Of a stretch of 64,000 nucleotides of DNA, positions 43,862 to 52,851 are shown piece after piece. The position numbers were made by a program, and so were the translations under genes. Every line of letters begins with the position of its first letter. The first letter of the stretch is position 1. The notes beneath the pieces were generated by a model, which did no database searches, was not told where the DNA came from, and worked only from the letters and a program-made list of their open reading frames with translations. This DNA comes from Roseibium album (lineage in GTDB: Bacteria; Pseudomonadota; Alphaproteobacteria; Rhizobiales; Stappiaceae), in assembly GCF_001404515.1 (NCBI RefSeq), contig NZ_CXWE01000013.1, positions 1 through 64,000 on the forward strand, in the 5' to 3' direction.

Positions 43862-45253
43862 ATGACCCAGTCAAAAGCCGGCCCGGACATCGCACCCGGA
43901 CGCCTGCACGAGGACGCATATTCAGAGAACTTCAGCGACCTGCATCCGTTGCTGGAGCCGCACGAAGCTCAGGTCGAGGCCGACCGCTGCTACTTCTGCT
44001 ACGATGCACCTTGCATGCAGGCGTGTCCTACAAGCATCGATATTCCCCAGTTCATTCGGCAGATCTCGACCGGCAACCCGGACGGGTCCGCCAAAACCAT
44101 CTTCGAGCAGAATATCCTCGGAGGCATGTGTGCCCGTGTCTGCCCGACAGAAACCCTGTGCGAACAGGTTTGCGTCCGCGAGGTTGCCGAAGGCAAACCG
44201 GTGAAGATCGGACAGCTGCAGCGTCACGCCACCGACCACTACATGGCCGGGCACGACGCGACCCCGTTTGACCGCGCAGCCGCCACCGGCAAGAAAATTG
44301 CGGTGGTCGGAGCAGGACCGGCCGGACTGTCCTGTGCACACCGCCTGGCCGTACATGGCCACGATGTCACACTGTTCGATGCACGGGACAAGGCCGGCGG
44401 TCTGAACGAATTCGGAATTGCGTCCTACAAGTCGGTCGACAATTTCGCACAGCGTGAAGTGGACTTCGTGCTCTCCATTGGCGGTATAGAACTCAAGACG
44501 GGAATGCGTCTTGGCGACAACCTTGATCTTGCCGAGCTCAGAGCAACACATGATGCCGTTTTCCTCAGTGTCGGGCTTGGTGGTGTCAATGCACTCAACA
44601 AGGAACACGAAAGCCAGAACGGTGTTTTGAGTGCCGTCGACTACATTTCCGACATCAGGCAGGCCGAAGACCTCGCGCGGCTTCCAGTCGGCCGACACAT
44701 CGTCGTCATCGGTGGCGGCATGACCGCCATCGACATCGCTGTCCAGAAGAAACTGCTGGGCGCAGACGACGTCACGATCGTCTATCGTCGCGGGCAGGAG
44801 CGCATGAACGCGTCCCGCTATGAACAGGAGCTGGCGCAAACGTCCGGCGTCAAGATCCTGACAAACGTGCAACCGCACAGGTTGGTCGTCGACAACGGAC
44901 ATATCAGTTCCATCGAACTTGAACGAACCTCAACCGACAAAGACGGTGCCCTCAAGGGAACCGGCGAGTACCTCACGCTTGCCGCCGACATGGTGTTCAA
45001 GGCGGTCGGTCAAACCCTCGTTCAAGAAGATCTGGATGCGTCGATCACGATCGAAAAAGGACGCATCGTTGTCAGCGCGGACCGCAGGACCAACCTCGAC
45101 GACGTGTGGGCCGGAGGCGACTGTGCACTCGGCGGTGAGGACCTGACGGTCACGGCTGTTGAAGATGGAAAGATCGCGGCGGAAAGCATCCACACTGCCT
45201 TGAGCGAACAAGCGCACGCTACTACGGAATCAAGGGAGAGGGTCCATGGCTGA
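43862..45253 (+). CDS. preT: NAD-dependent dihydropyrimidine dehydrogenase subunit PreT
   Basis: Flavin and Fe-S electron-transfer subunit feeding electrons from NADH to PreA in uracil/thymine reduction. N-terminal GltD-type Fe-S region: ADRCYFCYDAPCMQACPTSID and MCARVCPTETLCEQVC. FAD motif VAVVGAGPAGLSCAHRLA, then NAD motif HIVVIGGGMTAIDIAVQ, and DVWAGGDCALGGEDLTVTA at the end. 463 aa, normal. CGGAGA precedes the ATG. Its stop overlaps the preA start by 8 bases. Confidence 0.93.
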   Translation: MTQSKAGPDIAPGRLHEDAYSENFSDLHPLLEPHEAQVEADRCYFCYDAPCMQACPTSIDIPQFIRQISTGNPDGSAKTIFEQNILGGMCARVCPTETLCEQVCVREVAEGKPVKIGQLQRHATDHYMAGHDATPFDRAAATGKKIAVVGAGPAGLSCAHRLAVHGHDVTLFDARDKAGGLNEFGIASYKSVDNFAQREVDFVLSIGGIELKTGMRLGDNLDLAELRATHDAVFLSVGLGGVNALNKEHESQNGVLSAVDYISDIRQAEDLARLPVGRHIVVIGGGMTAIDIAVQKKLLGADDVTIVYRRGQERMNASRYEQELAQTSGVKILTNVQPHRLVVDNGHISSIELERTSTDKDGALKGTGEYLTLAADMVFKAVGQTLVQEDLDASITIEKGRIVVSADRRTNLDDVWAGGDCALGGEDLTVTAVEDGKIAAESIHTALSEQAHATTESRERVHG

Positions 45254-46559
45254 TCTGCGCACAAACTTCATCGGAATCAAGTCGCCAAATCCGTTCTGGC
45301 TGGCCTCGGCCCCGCCGACAGACAAGGAATACAACGTCGTTCGCGCCTTCAAGGCCGGTTGGGGCGGCGTCGTCTGGAAGACGCTCGGCGAAGATCCGGC
45401 GATCGTCAATGTCAACGGTCCGCGCTACGGCGCCATTCACGGCAAGGACCGCCAACTGATCGGCCTTAACAATATCGAGCTGATCACCGACCGGCCGCTG
45501 GAAGTCAACCTGCAGGAAATCAAGCAGGTCAAACGCGACTGGCCGGACCGTGCCCTTGTGGTCTCGCTGATGGTTCCCTGCGAAGAGCAGAACTGGATCA
45601 ACATCCTGAAGCGCGTCGAGGATACCGGAGCCGATGGCGTCGAACTCAATTTCGGCTGCCCTCACGGCATGAGCGAACGCGGAATGGGTTCCGCTGTTGG
45701 CCAGGTTCCCGAATATATCGAGATGGTCACCCGCTGGGTGAAGCAGCACTCGCGCATGCCCTGTATCGTCAAGCTGACACCAAATATCACGGATGTCCGC
45801 AAGCCAGCACAGGCAGCAAAAGCCGGTGGTGCCGATGCCGTATCGCTGATCAATACGATCAACTCGATCATGGGTGTTGACCTGGATATCATGTCGCCGT
45901 CGCCATCGGTTGACGGCAAGGGCGCCCATGGCGGCTATTGCGGACCGGCGGTCAAGCCGATCGCGTTGAACATGGTGGCCGAAATTGCACGCGATCCGGT
46001 GACACACGGTTTGCCCATTTCCGGGATCGGCGGCGTTACAAACTGGCGCGATGCAGCCGAATTCATGGCACTGGGAGCCGGTTCGGTGCAGGTTTGCACA
46101 GCCGCGATGACCTACGGGTTCAAGGTCGTGGAAGACATGATCGAAGGGCTCAGCGACTGGATGGACAGCAAGGGCCATACATCTGTCGACCAGTTCATCG
46201 GCAGTGCGGTCCCCAATGTCTCGGACTGGCAGTATCTGAACCTGAACTACATCGCCAAGGCGAAAATCGATCAGGATCTCTGCATCCAGTGCGGCCGCTG
46301 TCACATCGCCTGCGAAGACACCTCGCACCAGGCAATCACGAACATGGTCGACGGTGCACGCCGCTTCGAGGTGATCGATGAAGAATGTGTCGGCTGCAAC
46401 CTGTGTGTCAGCGTCTGTCCGGTGGAGGATTGCATCACCATGGAGCCTATGGCCGCCGGCAGCATCGATCCCCGGACCAAGAAGGTGGTCGACAAGGACT
46501 ACGCCAACTGGACCACACACCCGAACAATCCAATGGCAGTGAAAGACGCCGCGGAATAA
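45246..46559 (+). CDS. preA: NAD-dependent dihydropyrimidine dehydrogenase subunit PreA
   Basis: Catalytic FMN/Fe-S subunit reducing uracil and thymine to dihydropyrimidines. The TIM-barrel begins with LRTNFIGIKSPNPFWLASAPPT, has ELNFGCPHGMSERGMGSAVGQ with the catalytic cysteine region, and NTINSIMGVDLDIMSPSPS. The C-terminus has two [4Fe-4S] motifs: CIQCGRCHIACEDTSHQ and CVGCNLCVSVCPVEDCI. 437 aa. ATG 45246 with GGGAGAG upstream. Followed by a strong terminator. Confidence 0.95.
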   Translation: MADLRTNFIGIKSPNPFWLASAPPTDKEYNVVRAFKAGWGGVVWKTLGEDPAIVNVNGPRYGAIHGKDRQLIGLNNIELITDRPLEVNLQEIKQVKRDWPDRALVVSLMVPCEEQNWINILKRVEDTGADGVELNFGCPHGMSERGMGSAVGQVPEYIEMVTRWVKQHSRMPCIVKLTPNITDVRKPAQAAKAGGADAVSLINTINSIMGVDLDIMSPSPSVDGKGAHGGYCGPAVKPIALNMVAEIARDPVTHGLPISGIGGVTNWRDAAEFMALGAGSVQVCTAAMTYGFKVVEDMIEGLSDWMDSKGHTSVDQFIGSAVPNVSDWQYLNLNYIAKAKIDQDLCIQCGRCHIACEDTSHQAITNMVDGARRFEVIDEECVGCNLCVSVCPVEDCITMEPMAAGSIDPRTKKVVDKDYANWTTHPNNPMAVKDAAE

Positions 46560-46582
46560 ATTTCGCGGCAACGGTCTTCCAG

Positions 46583-46615
46583 CGCAGGCAAGTCTCAGGA
46601 CTGCCTGCGTTTTTT
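46583..46615 (+). terminator. Rho-independent terminator of preTA
   Basis: Stem CGCAGGC (46583-46589) with GCCTGCG (46603-46609), extended internally by AGTC/GACT, followed directly by six T residues. Sits 24 bases after the preA stop. Confidence 0.85.
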
Positions 46616-46687
46616 CATTCAGACCGGCGTTGATGTCGGCCTGCCATGTCGTTAGCGTGAACAGACACGGACACGAGGTGGGCTCAC

Positions 46688-48199
46688 ATGCAGGATTCCC
46701 GTCTGCTTCTGGCAGCATCGATCGGCCTATGCGCGATCATCGGCATTTGGGGTGTGGTCGATCCAGCCAGCTTGCAGAGTATCGCAAAGACAATTGTCGA
46801 CCAGTATTTCGTCAGCCGCGGCTGGTTCGTGATGTTGTCGGTCACAATCATGCTGCTGTTCTGCCTGGGCCTGACATTGACACGGTTCGGAGACGTCCGC
46901 CTTGGTGCGGACACGGACCGTCCGGAGTATTCAACACCCACATGGATCGCCATGCTCTTTGCTGCGGGCATGGGTGTCGGTCTCCTCTTCTGGGCCGTTG
47001 CTGAACCGCTCACCCATTTTTACGTCGCCCAGGAGCACATTCCGACGCCTATCGCTGCGGAGCAGGCATTGCTTGCAGCCAATTTCAACTGGGGCATTCA
47101 TGCCTGGGCGATCTACGGCACAACAGCACTTACAATCGCCTATTTCAGTTTCCGGCGTGGAACGCCGATGCTGGTCAGTGCGCCAGTCAAGAACCTGTTC
47201 CCGGGTGAACGCTGGGCCAGCATGGTTGGCTGGTTTTCCGATTTCATGGCGATTGCAGCCATTGCCATCGGCGTTGGCGGTTCCGTCGCCATGGGCGTGT
47301 TTCAGGTAGCCGACGGCGTTACCGTGCTGTTCGGTGGTGAAACAACGTCCGGTTATCTGGTCGGGGGCGTCTTTCTTGTCATGGTTGCCGCCTACATACC
47401 ACCGCTGCTGGTCGACCTCGGCAGCGGGATGGCACGGCTGTCCAATATCGCGATGGCCCTTGCCATCGCTCTGGTCGCCTACACCATCATCCTCGGTCCA
47501 TCGGAATTTCTGCTGAATTCCATCATCGGCGGGATCGGCACCTACATTTCGCAAGTGATACCGCGCGGCCTGCAGACCTTTACGTTCTACGGTGACGAAA
47601 CCAATCAGTGGTTCCGGGACTGGACGCTGACCTATATGGTCTGGTGGATCGCCTGGGGGCCATTTGTCGGCGTGTTTGTCGCCCGGATTTCAAAAGGACG
47701 CACGATCCGTGAGTTTGTCCTGGGCGTGCTGATCGGCCCAACGCTGTTTTCGACCATCTGGTTTGGAGCATTCGGTGGCGTTGGTCTCTACGAAACGATC
47801 AACGGTCAAGGCGAACTTCTGGCCCTGACACAGACCAACGTGGAGCGCATGACCTTCGCATTGCTCGACCGGTTACCGTTCGCCACGCTCACGACCCTCG
47901 CGACGATTGCCGCGGCGTTTCTGTTTATCGTCACCAGTGTCGTCAGCGCCGCCTTCGTGCTCGGAACTTTCTCCACCGGCGGCAACCCGGACCCAAGCGC
48001 AAAGGTCAGGGTCATCTGGGGCGGCCTGCTGGGCATGCTGGGAGCTGCAATGATCCTGTCGGGCTCGATGAACGCGGTCAAGACACTGATCGCGCTCGGT
48101 GCCTTGCCGTTTGTATTTATTACCGTGTTGCTGATGACCTGCCTGACCAAGGCACTGCTGCAGGACAGCAAGGGAAAGAAAGGCAGTGATGCGATTTAA
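46688..48199 (+). CDS. BCCT-family transporter
   Basis: Betaine/choline/carnitine transporter family, 503 aa with twelve hydrophobic segments. Signature stretches: AAGMGVGLLFWAVAEPLTHF, FNWGIHAWAIYGTTALTIAYFSFRRGTPML, and the tryptophan-rich LTYMVWWIAWGPFVGVFVARISKGRTIREF. Normally imports trimethylammonium or similar solutes with Na+ or H+. A terminator separates it from preTA, so a link to pyrimidine breakdown is not shown. It lacks the long cytoplasmic tail of BetT-type osmosensors. Confidence 0.9.
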   Translation: MQDSRLLLAASIGLCAIIGIWGVVDPASLQSIAKTIVDQYFVSRGWFVMLSVTIMLLFCLGLTLTRFGDVRLGADTDRPEYSTPTWIAMLFAAGMGVGLLFWAVAEPLTHFYVAQEHIPTPIAAEQALLAANFNWGIHAWAIYGTTALTIAYFSFRRGTPMLVSAPVKNLFPGERWASMVGWFSDFMAIAAIAIGVGGSVAMGVFQVADGVTVLFGGETTSGYLVGGVFLVMVAAYIPPLLVDLGSGMARLSNIAMALAIALVAYTIILGPSEFLLNSIIGGIGTYISQVIPRGLQTFTFYGDETNQWFRDWTLTYMVWWIAWGPFVGVFVARISKGRTIREFVLGVLIGPTLFSTIWFGAFGGVGLYETINGQGELLALTQTNVERMTFALLDRLPFATLTTLATIAAAFLFIVTSVVSAAFVLGTFSTGGNPDPSAKVRVIWGGLLGMLGAAMILSGSMNAVKTLIALGALPFVFITVLLMTCLTKALLQDSKGKKGSDAI

Positions 48200-48635
48200 G
48201 GGCTTTTTTCTCATAGTACTTTTAATACAGAGCATATCTATGCCGTCTGCCGCGCAAGCGTGCAGGATCGCAAGCAGTGAAACCCAGACTTTTCTAAGCT
48301 ATCTGCCAACTGCCGCAGCCAATGAAGATGTCATCGCGCTCGTTTCCATTGAGGAGAAATCTGTCACTCACGAGAAGCCGTTCTTGAAAGTTAAGGTGAT
48401 CAAGTCCATGTCGGGCGTGACGAATGGACAGTTTCTAAATGTTGCCTGGGCGCGCCATTCCTGTTCTCGTGACCTTAATGCTTCAACAGGAAAAATGTAC
48501 TTCATTGCAGGCTCTATTGATCAAAACAACCTGTTTCACGGTGAGTGGAAACAGATCCCAGAACTCGGCGTGTCTGCGTCAGGCCAGCCCTCAAAAGTGT
48601 CATGGCCTCCTAAACCAAGCTATCTTCTAAAATAG
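48189..48635 (+). CDS. Small exported protein of unknown function
   Basis: 148 aa with a signal peptide (FFLIVLLIQSISMPSAAQA then CRIASS), possibly a lipoprotein-like or disulfide-bonded protein with two cysteines (CRIASS, HSCSRD). No recognised domain. ATG 48189 overlaps the end of the BCCT gene, suggesting one transcript. More AT-rich than its neighbours. Confidence 0.65.
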   Translation: MRFKGFFLIVLLIQSISMPSAAQACRIASSETQTFLSYLPTAAANEDVIALVSIEEKSVTHEKPFLKVKVIKSMSGVTNGQFLNVAWARHSCSRDLNASTGKMYFIAGSIDQNNLFHGEWKQIPELGVSASGQPSKVSWPPKPSYLLK

Positions 48636-48648
48636 AGAAAGGTGCAAC

Positions 48649-48747
48649 ATGCTGATCGGTGATCCGGTTGATACTCTGCTCAATATCGGGACCTTCGCCT
48701 TCATCGGAGCGATGATCTGGATCCTGATGCGCAAGTCGCCGAACTGA
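48649..48747 (+). CDS. 32-residue single-pass membrane protein
   Basis: Short frame MLIGDPVDTLLNIGTFAFIG... ending IWILMRKSPN: one hydrophobic helix with a basic C-terminal end. AAAGG lies 6 bases before the ATG, a good ribosome site. It follows the exported-protein gene by 13 bases in the BCCT transcript and resembles in size and topology the tiny accessory subunits of secondary transporters (for example MetS of NSS carriers). Function is inferred only from context. Confidence 0.55.
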   Translation: MLIGDPVDTLLNIGTFAFIGAMIWILMRKSPN

Positions 48748-48759
48748 CTTGCCAGCCTA

Positions 48760-49233
48760 CTACAAGGGAAGATCGGGACGCGTCAGCATCAGCCAGACGA
48801 TGGCAAGGACCGCAATGAAAGCCGGAAAACCGCAGACGAACCAGATCCGGTAGAGCCTCTGGTATTCCGCCGGAAGCTCCTCGCCGGCAAGTGCGGCACT
48901 TTTCGCCAGCCGACGCAGTCTGATCTGGATCCAGACCACCGGAAGCCAGAACAATCCGACGATCACGTAAAGGCAAAGGGAAACCAGGACCCACCCTTCC
49001 AGGAGCGGCCAGCCGACTTCACGTGTCAACAGATAGCCCGTTATCGGCTGAAAGACAGCCGCGGTTGCCGTGAAGACCGTATCGGCCAGGACGACGATCC
49101 CTGCAACATGCGCAATCAGGACAGGATCTTGCGTCCGGTTTGACATGACCATGAAAAATGCGATGCCTGCCCCTGTTCCCAACAGAACACAAGCGCCGAT
49201 CACATGCGCAAATCGAAGGAGCTCGTACCACAT
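48760..49233 (-). CDS. DUF2269-family membrane protein
   Basis: 157 aa with four hydrophobic helices; MWYELLRFAHVIGACVLLG is the typical DUF2269 start and GEELPAEYQRLYRIWFVCGFPAF the typical C-terminal part. Function unknown. ATG 49233 with GGAGGATC upstream; its A is shared with the TGA of the upstream SDR gene, so the two proteins are translationally coupled. Confidence 0.85.
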   Translation of the reverse strand: MWYELLRFAHVIGACVLLGTGAGIAFFMVMSNRTQDPVLIAHVAGIVVLADTVFTATAAVFQPITGYLLTREVGWPLLEGWVLVSLCLYVIVGLFWLPVVWIQIRLRRLAKSAALAGEELPAEYQRLYRIWFVCGFPAFIAVLAIVWLMLTRPDLPL

Positions 49234-50531
49234 CAGCGATCCTCCAGAACCAGCGTGACAAGGAGCGCGAGCACCATTGATGGCAGAACCTTGACAAACA
49301 CCCCCAACGGATCGGCCCAAAGATGCGGTGTCAGCAACGTGCCGGCTGCAAGGTAACCTGCGGAAACCGCAATCATTCCCAGACAGGCAGTTTTCGTCCA
49401 GCGCCGGAAGAGAACCGCGACACCGAGCAACAGATCCGCCATCGATCCACCGAGGACCGCGGACCCGGCAAATCCGCCGGACATACCCTGGCCGGTAAGC
49501 ACGGCCTTGGCAGCACTAAATGAAATCAATCCAAAAACACCTGACAGGAGCCAGAACAATGACAGGCATCCGATCGCCAGCGGCAGCATCAGATAAAGCC
49601 GCGCGAAACTGCGTTCCTGCACGGTCGCGGGCATTTGTGCCAGTGATTCACCGAGGGCCCTGAGCGACACTCCGCCCAAGCTTTTCCAGATTTCCGGATC
49701 GCCTGTTATTCCGGATTCGAGCGATAAAAGCGCATTGGTCCTGAGCGGTGAGCGCCAGCCCAGCCAGCCGAGAGCGTCCGCGCACCGTCCCGACAAGGTC
49801 AACATCCATCCCGGGATTGCGACCTGGGTTGACCAGGCGGGATACCCAAGCCAGGCGCGCAATTTGGCGGTCAAGTCGGGAAATGATTGCCGCCCCTCCT
49901 CGGCAAGCTCAGCTACAAAGCAGCCTCCAAGTTCGCCCTGGGCCACCTGCACAACAGCTTTTGCCAGGTCATCTACGTGGATCGTCTGGACCTGCGCATC
50001 CGGGTAAATCTTCGGCCCGACCAGGGGAAAGGCAGCGGCAGCTCTCAAAAGGGCGGTTCCCCCATAGGCTTGCGCCCCGAATACCAGTACCGGCCGCAAG
50101 ACAACCCAGTCCAGCCGGGAGGACATAACCCTGGCATCGCCCCTGGCTTTGCTGCGAAAGAACTCGGTCGGCGCCTGATCCGACACGCCCGCTGCGGAAA
50201 TCTGGATGAATTTCGTCCTGGTTCCCTCAAGCGCCTCGCACATGGCGACGACCGCCGTTTCGTGGATCGCCGTCAGATTGTCACGCGTTCCGTCCTGAAG
50301 CGCTCCCGATGCGTTCACAACGATGTCCGCTTCAGAAAAAATATCTTGCCAGTCGCACACTGTCGCCGTGGCGATGTCACGGATTATCCAAACGAGATCG
50401 GGGAGAATTTTTTGTGCTGTACTGAGCGAACGCCCGACCCCGCATACCGAAAATCCTTCCTGCTGCAAAGCACGCACGCAAGCAGCACCAATGAACCCAT
50501 AGGCTCCAAGAACGACGGCTTTCTTTGTCAT
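49233..50531 (-). CDS. SDR oxidoreductase fused to DoxX-like membrane domain
   Basis: 432 aa. Residues 1-~220 are an atypical SDR/NmrA-like NAD(P)-binding domain (AVVLGAYGFIGAACVRALQQ; FIQISAAGVSD). The C-terminal ~130 residues have four hydrophobic helices typical of a DoxX-like domain (LYLMLPLAIGCLSLFWLLSGV onward). Such fusions form membrane-bound oxidoreductases of unknown substrate. ATG 50531; TTG two codons upstream is less likely. Coupled to the DUF2269 gene. Confidence 0.85.
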   Translation of the reverse strand: MTKKAVVLGAYGFIGAACVRALQQEGFSVCGVGRSLSTAQKILPDLVWIIRDIATATVCDWQDIFSEADIVVNASGALQDGTRDNLTAIHETAVVAMCEALEGTRTKFIQISAAGVSDQAPTEFFRSKARGDARVMSSRLDWVVLRPVLVFGAQAYGGTALLRAAAAFPLVGPKIYPDAQVQTIHVDDLAKAVVQVAQGELGGCFVAELAEEGRQSFPDLTAKLRAWLGYPAWSTQVAIPGWMLTLSGRCADALGWLGWRSPLRTNALLSLESGITGDPEIWKSLGGVSLRALGESLAQMPATVQERSFARLYLMLPLAIGCLSLFWLLSGVFGLISFSAAKAVLTGQGMSGGFAGSAVLGGSMADLLLGVAVLFRRWTKTACLGMIAVSAGYLAAGTLLTPHLWADPLGVFVKVLPSMVLALLVTLVLEDR

Positions 50532-50600
50532 CAGCAATGCCCTGGCAGTTCAGTTCGCGGCCATGTCCCGAATTCGAACACCCGTCTAGTAAAACACAAA

Positions 50601-50626
50601 AAAGGCCGCCTCATCGGGCGGCCTTT
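50601..50626 (-). terminator. Rho-independent terminator after the ABC binding-protein gene
   Basis: Perfect stem AAAGGCCGCC/GGCGGCCTTT with a six-base loop. On the minus strand it is followed by a run of seven T residues, and the stem lies 30 bases after the stop of the gene at 50656-51645. Confidence 0.88.
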
Positions 50627-50655
50627 TCACGCATTGCTTCATGCCCGACCCAGGG

Positions 50656-51645
50656 TCAGAGCTTGTCGGTCACGGCTGTCGACGTTGCACCTTCCGGTTC
50701 CTTCGTGATGACCGGGTCGGAGCCACCGGCCAGCAGCGACTTCACGGTACGGTCATAGGCACTCATGTCGAGCTTGCCGTCAGATCCGTCAACCAGCTTG
50801 ACGATTTCCCCGACCATCCGGACCTGATGTTTTTCGGTCTGGGCGCCTGTCGCGTCGTTTTCCAGAACGATTTCAGCAGCTTCTTCCGGATTTTCGGCGG
50901 CGTAGGCCCATCCCTTCATCGACGCACGCACGAACCGGGCAAGCTTGTCGACCATCGCAGGATCGTTCAGGCTTTCATCGAGGACATAAAGTCCGTCTTC
51001 CAGTGTCGCGACACCCTGGTCTTCATACTTGAAGACGACCAGTTCGTCAGCGGGGATCCCCGCATCAATGACCTGCCAGTATTCGTTGTAGGTCATCGTG
51101 GAAATGCAGTCGGCCTGCTTTTGCAGAATCGGGTCAACGTTGAAGCCCTGTTTCAGAACCGTGACACCACCGTCGCTTCCGTCAGTCGGAATCCCGAGCT
51201 GGCTCATCCAGGACAGGAAAGGATACTCGTTTCCGAAGAACCAGACACCAAGCGTCTTGCCCTTGAAGTCTTCCGGCGACGAAATACCGGTGTCCTTGCG
51301 GCAGGTCAGCATCATGCCGGACTTCTTGAACGGCTGCGCGATGTTGACAAGCGGCACGCCCTTTTCGCGTGATGCCAGGGCAGACGGCATCCAGTCGATG
51401 ATCACGTCGGCACCGCCGCCAGCAATCACCTGTGGAGGTGCAATGTCAGGTCCACCCGGCTTGATCGTCACATCAAGATCTTCTTCTTCGTAAAAACCCT
51501 TGTCCTTTGCGACGTAGTAACCGGCAAACTGGCCCTGTGTGACCCATTTCAGCTGAAGTGTCAGTTCATCGGCAGCCTGGGCTGCTCCGGAAATCAGACC
51601 CGCTCCCATCACAGATACAAGTGCAAGACTTTTAAGTGTCTTCAT
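50656..51645 (-). CDS. ABC transporter substrate-binding protein (NMT1/ThiY-like)
   Basis: 329-aa periplasmic solute-binding protein with signal peptide LALVSVMGAGLISGAAQAAD. LTLQLKWVTQGQFAGYYVAKDKGFY and AGGGADVIIDWMPSALASREKGVPL are characteristic of the NMT1/SsuA-like family that includes the thiamin-pyrimidine binder ThiY. I chose ATG 51645, six bases after AGGGGA, rather than ATG 51651, which abuts it. No permease or ATPase gene is adjacent, and a terminator follows, so it is an orphan binding protein. A pyrimidine ligand is only a guess. Confidence 0.85.
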   Translation of the reverse strand: MKTLKSLALVSVMGAGLISGAAQAADELTLQLKWVTQGQFAGYYVAKDKGFYEEEDLDVTIKPGGPDIAPPQVIAGGGADVIIDWMPSALASREKGVPLVNIAQPFKKSGMMLTCRKDTGISSPEDFKGKTLGVWFFGNEYPFLSWMSQLGIPTDGSDGGVTVLKQGFNVDPILQKQADCISTMTYNEYWQVIDAGIPADELVVFKYEDQGVATLEDGLYVLDESLNDPAMVDKLARFVRASMKGWAYAAENPEEAAEIVLENDATGAQTEKHQVRMVGEIVKLVDGSDGKLDMSAYDRTVKSLLAGGSDPVITKEPEGATSTAVTDKL

Positions 51646-52085
51646 TGCCATTCCCCTACTGGTTATGGACCCGACTCGATCAGCGGGGTCCTTCTCTGGT
51701 TTTTTTGTTCGCTGCAGACCCAATCATCATGCGATTCGCAACCGTTTCAATGGGACGCAGCACATTGATCTCCATATGGACACCGGGCATTCTGCCTTCT
51801 GAGTGTCCACGCGCTGACCAAATGGTCAAGAAAATCTAGAAAGGTGCTGCATCACCGGTCAAGGTTATTTTTTGATCACGGGCCATTTGGTTGCTCATTG
51901 TGCATCAAAATTGCCTTTTTGCGCGCTTTGCCGCAGTCAATTGTCTCCACATACGTAGCTTACCAACACCGTGGAACAATTGTTCCAGTGCGCCTTGCCG
52001 CACGTTTTTACAACCGACTGTGCCGCGGGCGACTTCAGCCAACATGTCGCCGGTGGATATCGAAACAAATCAGAGAGTTGTAGAA
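51646..52085. promoter_or_regulatory. Divergent region with 16-bp perfect palindrome
   Basis: 440 bases between divergent genes. It holds TGGAACAATTGTTCCA (51972-51987), a perfect 16-bp palindrome about 100 bases before the isochorismatase-family start. The open frame extending the downstream gene into this region has no family similarity. Confidence 0.5.
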
Positions 52086-52808
52086 ATGAAAACGCTATTC
52101 CTATCCCTTGCTGCCAGCCTGCCGCTGGCACTTGCCACGACCGTGGCCTCGGCAGCGCCAAATAGCCTGCCGACCTTCGACAAAACGCAGACTGCGATCG
52201 TAATCACTGATCCGCAAAATGACTTTCTGTCGCCTGAAGGCAAGCTTTACGGGCTTGTCGCCGAAAACCTGGCCGAACTCGGCACGATCGAGAATATCGA
52301 AACGCTGATGAAGACGGCAAAGTCGCAAGGCGTTGCATTGGCAGTCGACCCGCTGGTCTACACAAAAATCGACATCGACTGGTCGAACGCCGGTGCCTTA
52401 CAACGCCAATTGCTGGACATGAAGGCGCTTTACCGGGATTCGCTCGACGGTCCGGAAGGATTCGAAGGGTCCGGAGCCGACTTTTTCGAACCATTCAAGC
52501 AGTACATTCACGACGGTGAGACCATCGTTGTCGCGCCTCACAAGATGTATGGGCCGGAAAGCAACGACCTGATCTATCAGCTGCGGGCACGCGGGATCAA
52601 TACGGTGATTCTCGGTGGGCTCGTGGCCAATTTATGTGTCGATTCACACATGCGTGCGCTGATGGAAAACGGCTTCAAGGTCTATGTCGTCAAGGATGCT
52701 GTCGGAGCACCCGGCAGCGAGGCATACAATGCCGCACTGGTCAATTATGGCATGATCGCCAACGGTGTTCTGACAACGAAGGAAGCCGCCATGGCCCTTC
52801 AAAACTAG
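52086..52808 (+). CDS. Exported isochorismatase-family cysteine hydrolase
   Basis: 240 aa. An N-terminal Sec signal (TLFLSLAASLPLALATTVASA) precedes an isochorismatase-like hydrolase domain with the catalytic triad visible: Asp in VITDPQNDF, Lys in VVAPHKMYG, and Cys in GLVANLCVDSHMR. Family members hydrolyse amides or ureido groups (nicotinamide, ureidoacrylate, N-carbamoylsarcosine). Export is unusual for the family. ATG 52086. Ends in a strong terminator. Confidence 0.85.
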   Translation: MKTLFLSLAASLPLALATTVASAAPNSLPTFDKTQTAIVITDPQNDFLSPEGKLYGLVAENLAELGTIENIETLMKTAKSQGVALAVDPLVYTKIDIDWSNAGALQRQLLDMKALYRDSLDGPEGFEGSGADFFEPFKQYIHDGETIVVAPHKMYGPESNDLIYQLRARGINTVILGGLVANLCVDSHMRALMENGFKVYVVKDAVGAPGSEAYNAALVNYGMIANGVLTTKEAAMALQN

Positions 52809-52817
52809 AACACCCAG

Positions 52818-52851
52818 CGCCAGAGAGATGGACGGGCTCACTGGCGTTTTT
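52818..52851 (+). terminator. Rho-independent terminator
   Basis: Stem CGCCAG/CTGGCG extended by GAG/CTC across an A-A mismatch, followed by five T residues, 10 bases after the hydrolase stop. Confidence 0.8.

Noticed and set aside
45222..46718. Minus-strand 498-codon frame over preA
   Set aside because: It is a shadow of preA, which has unmistakable Fe-S motifs.
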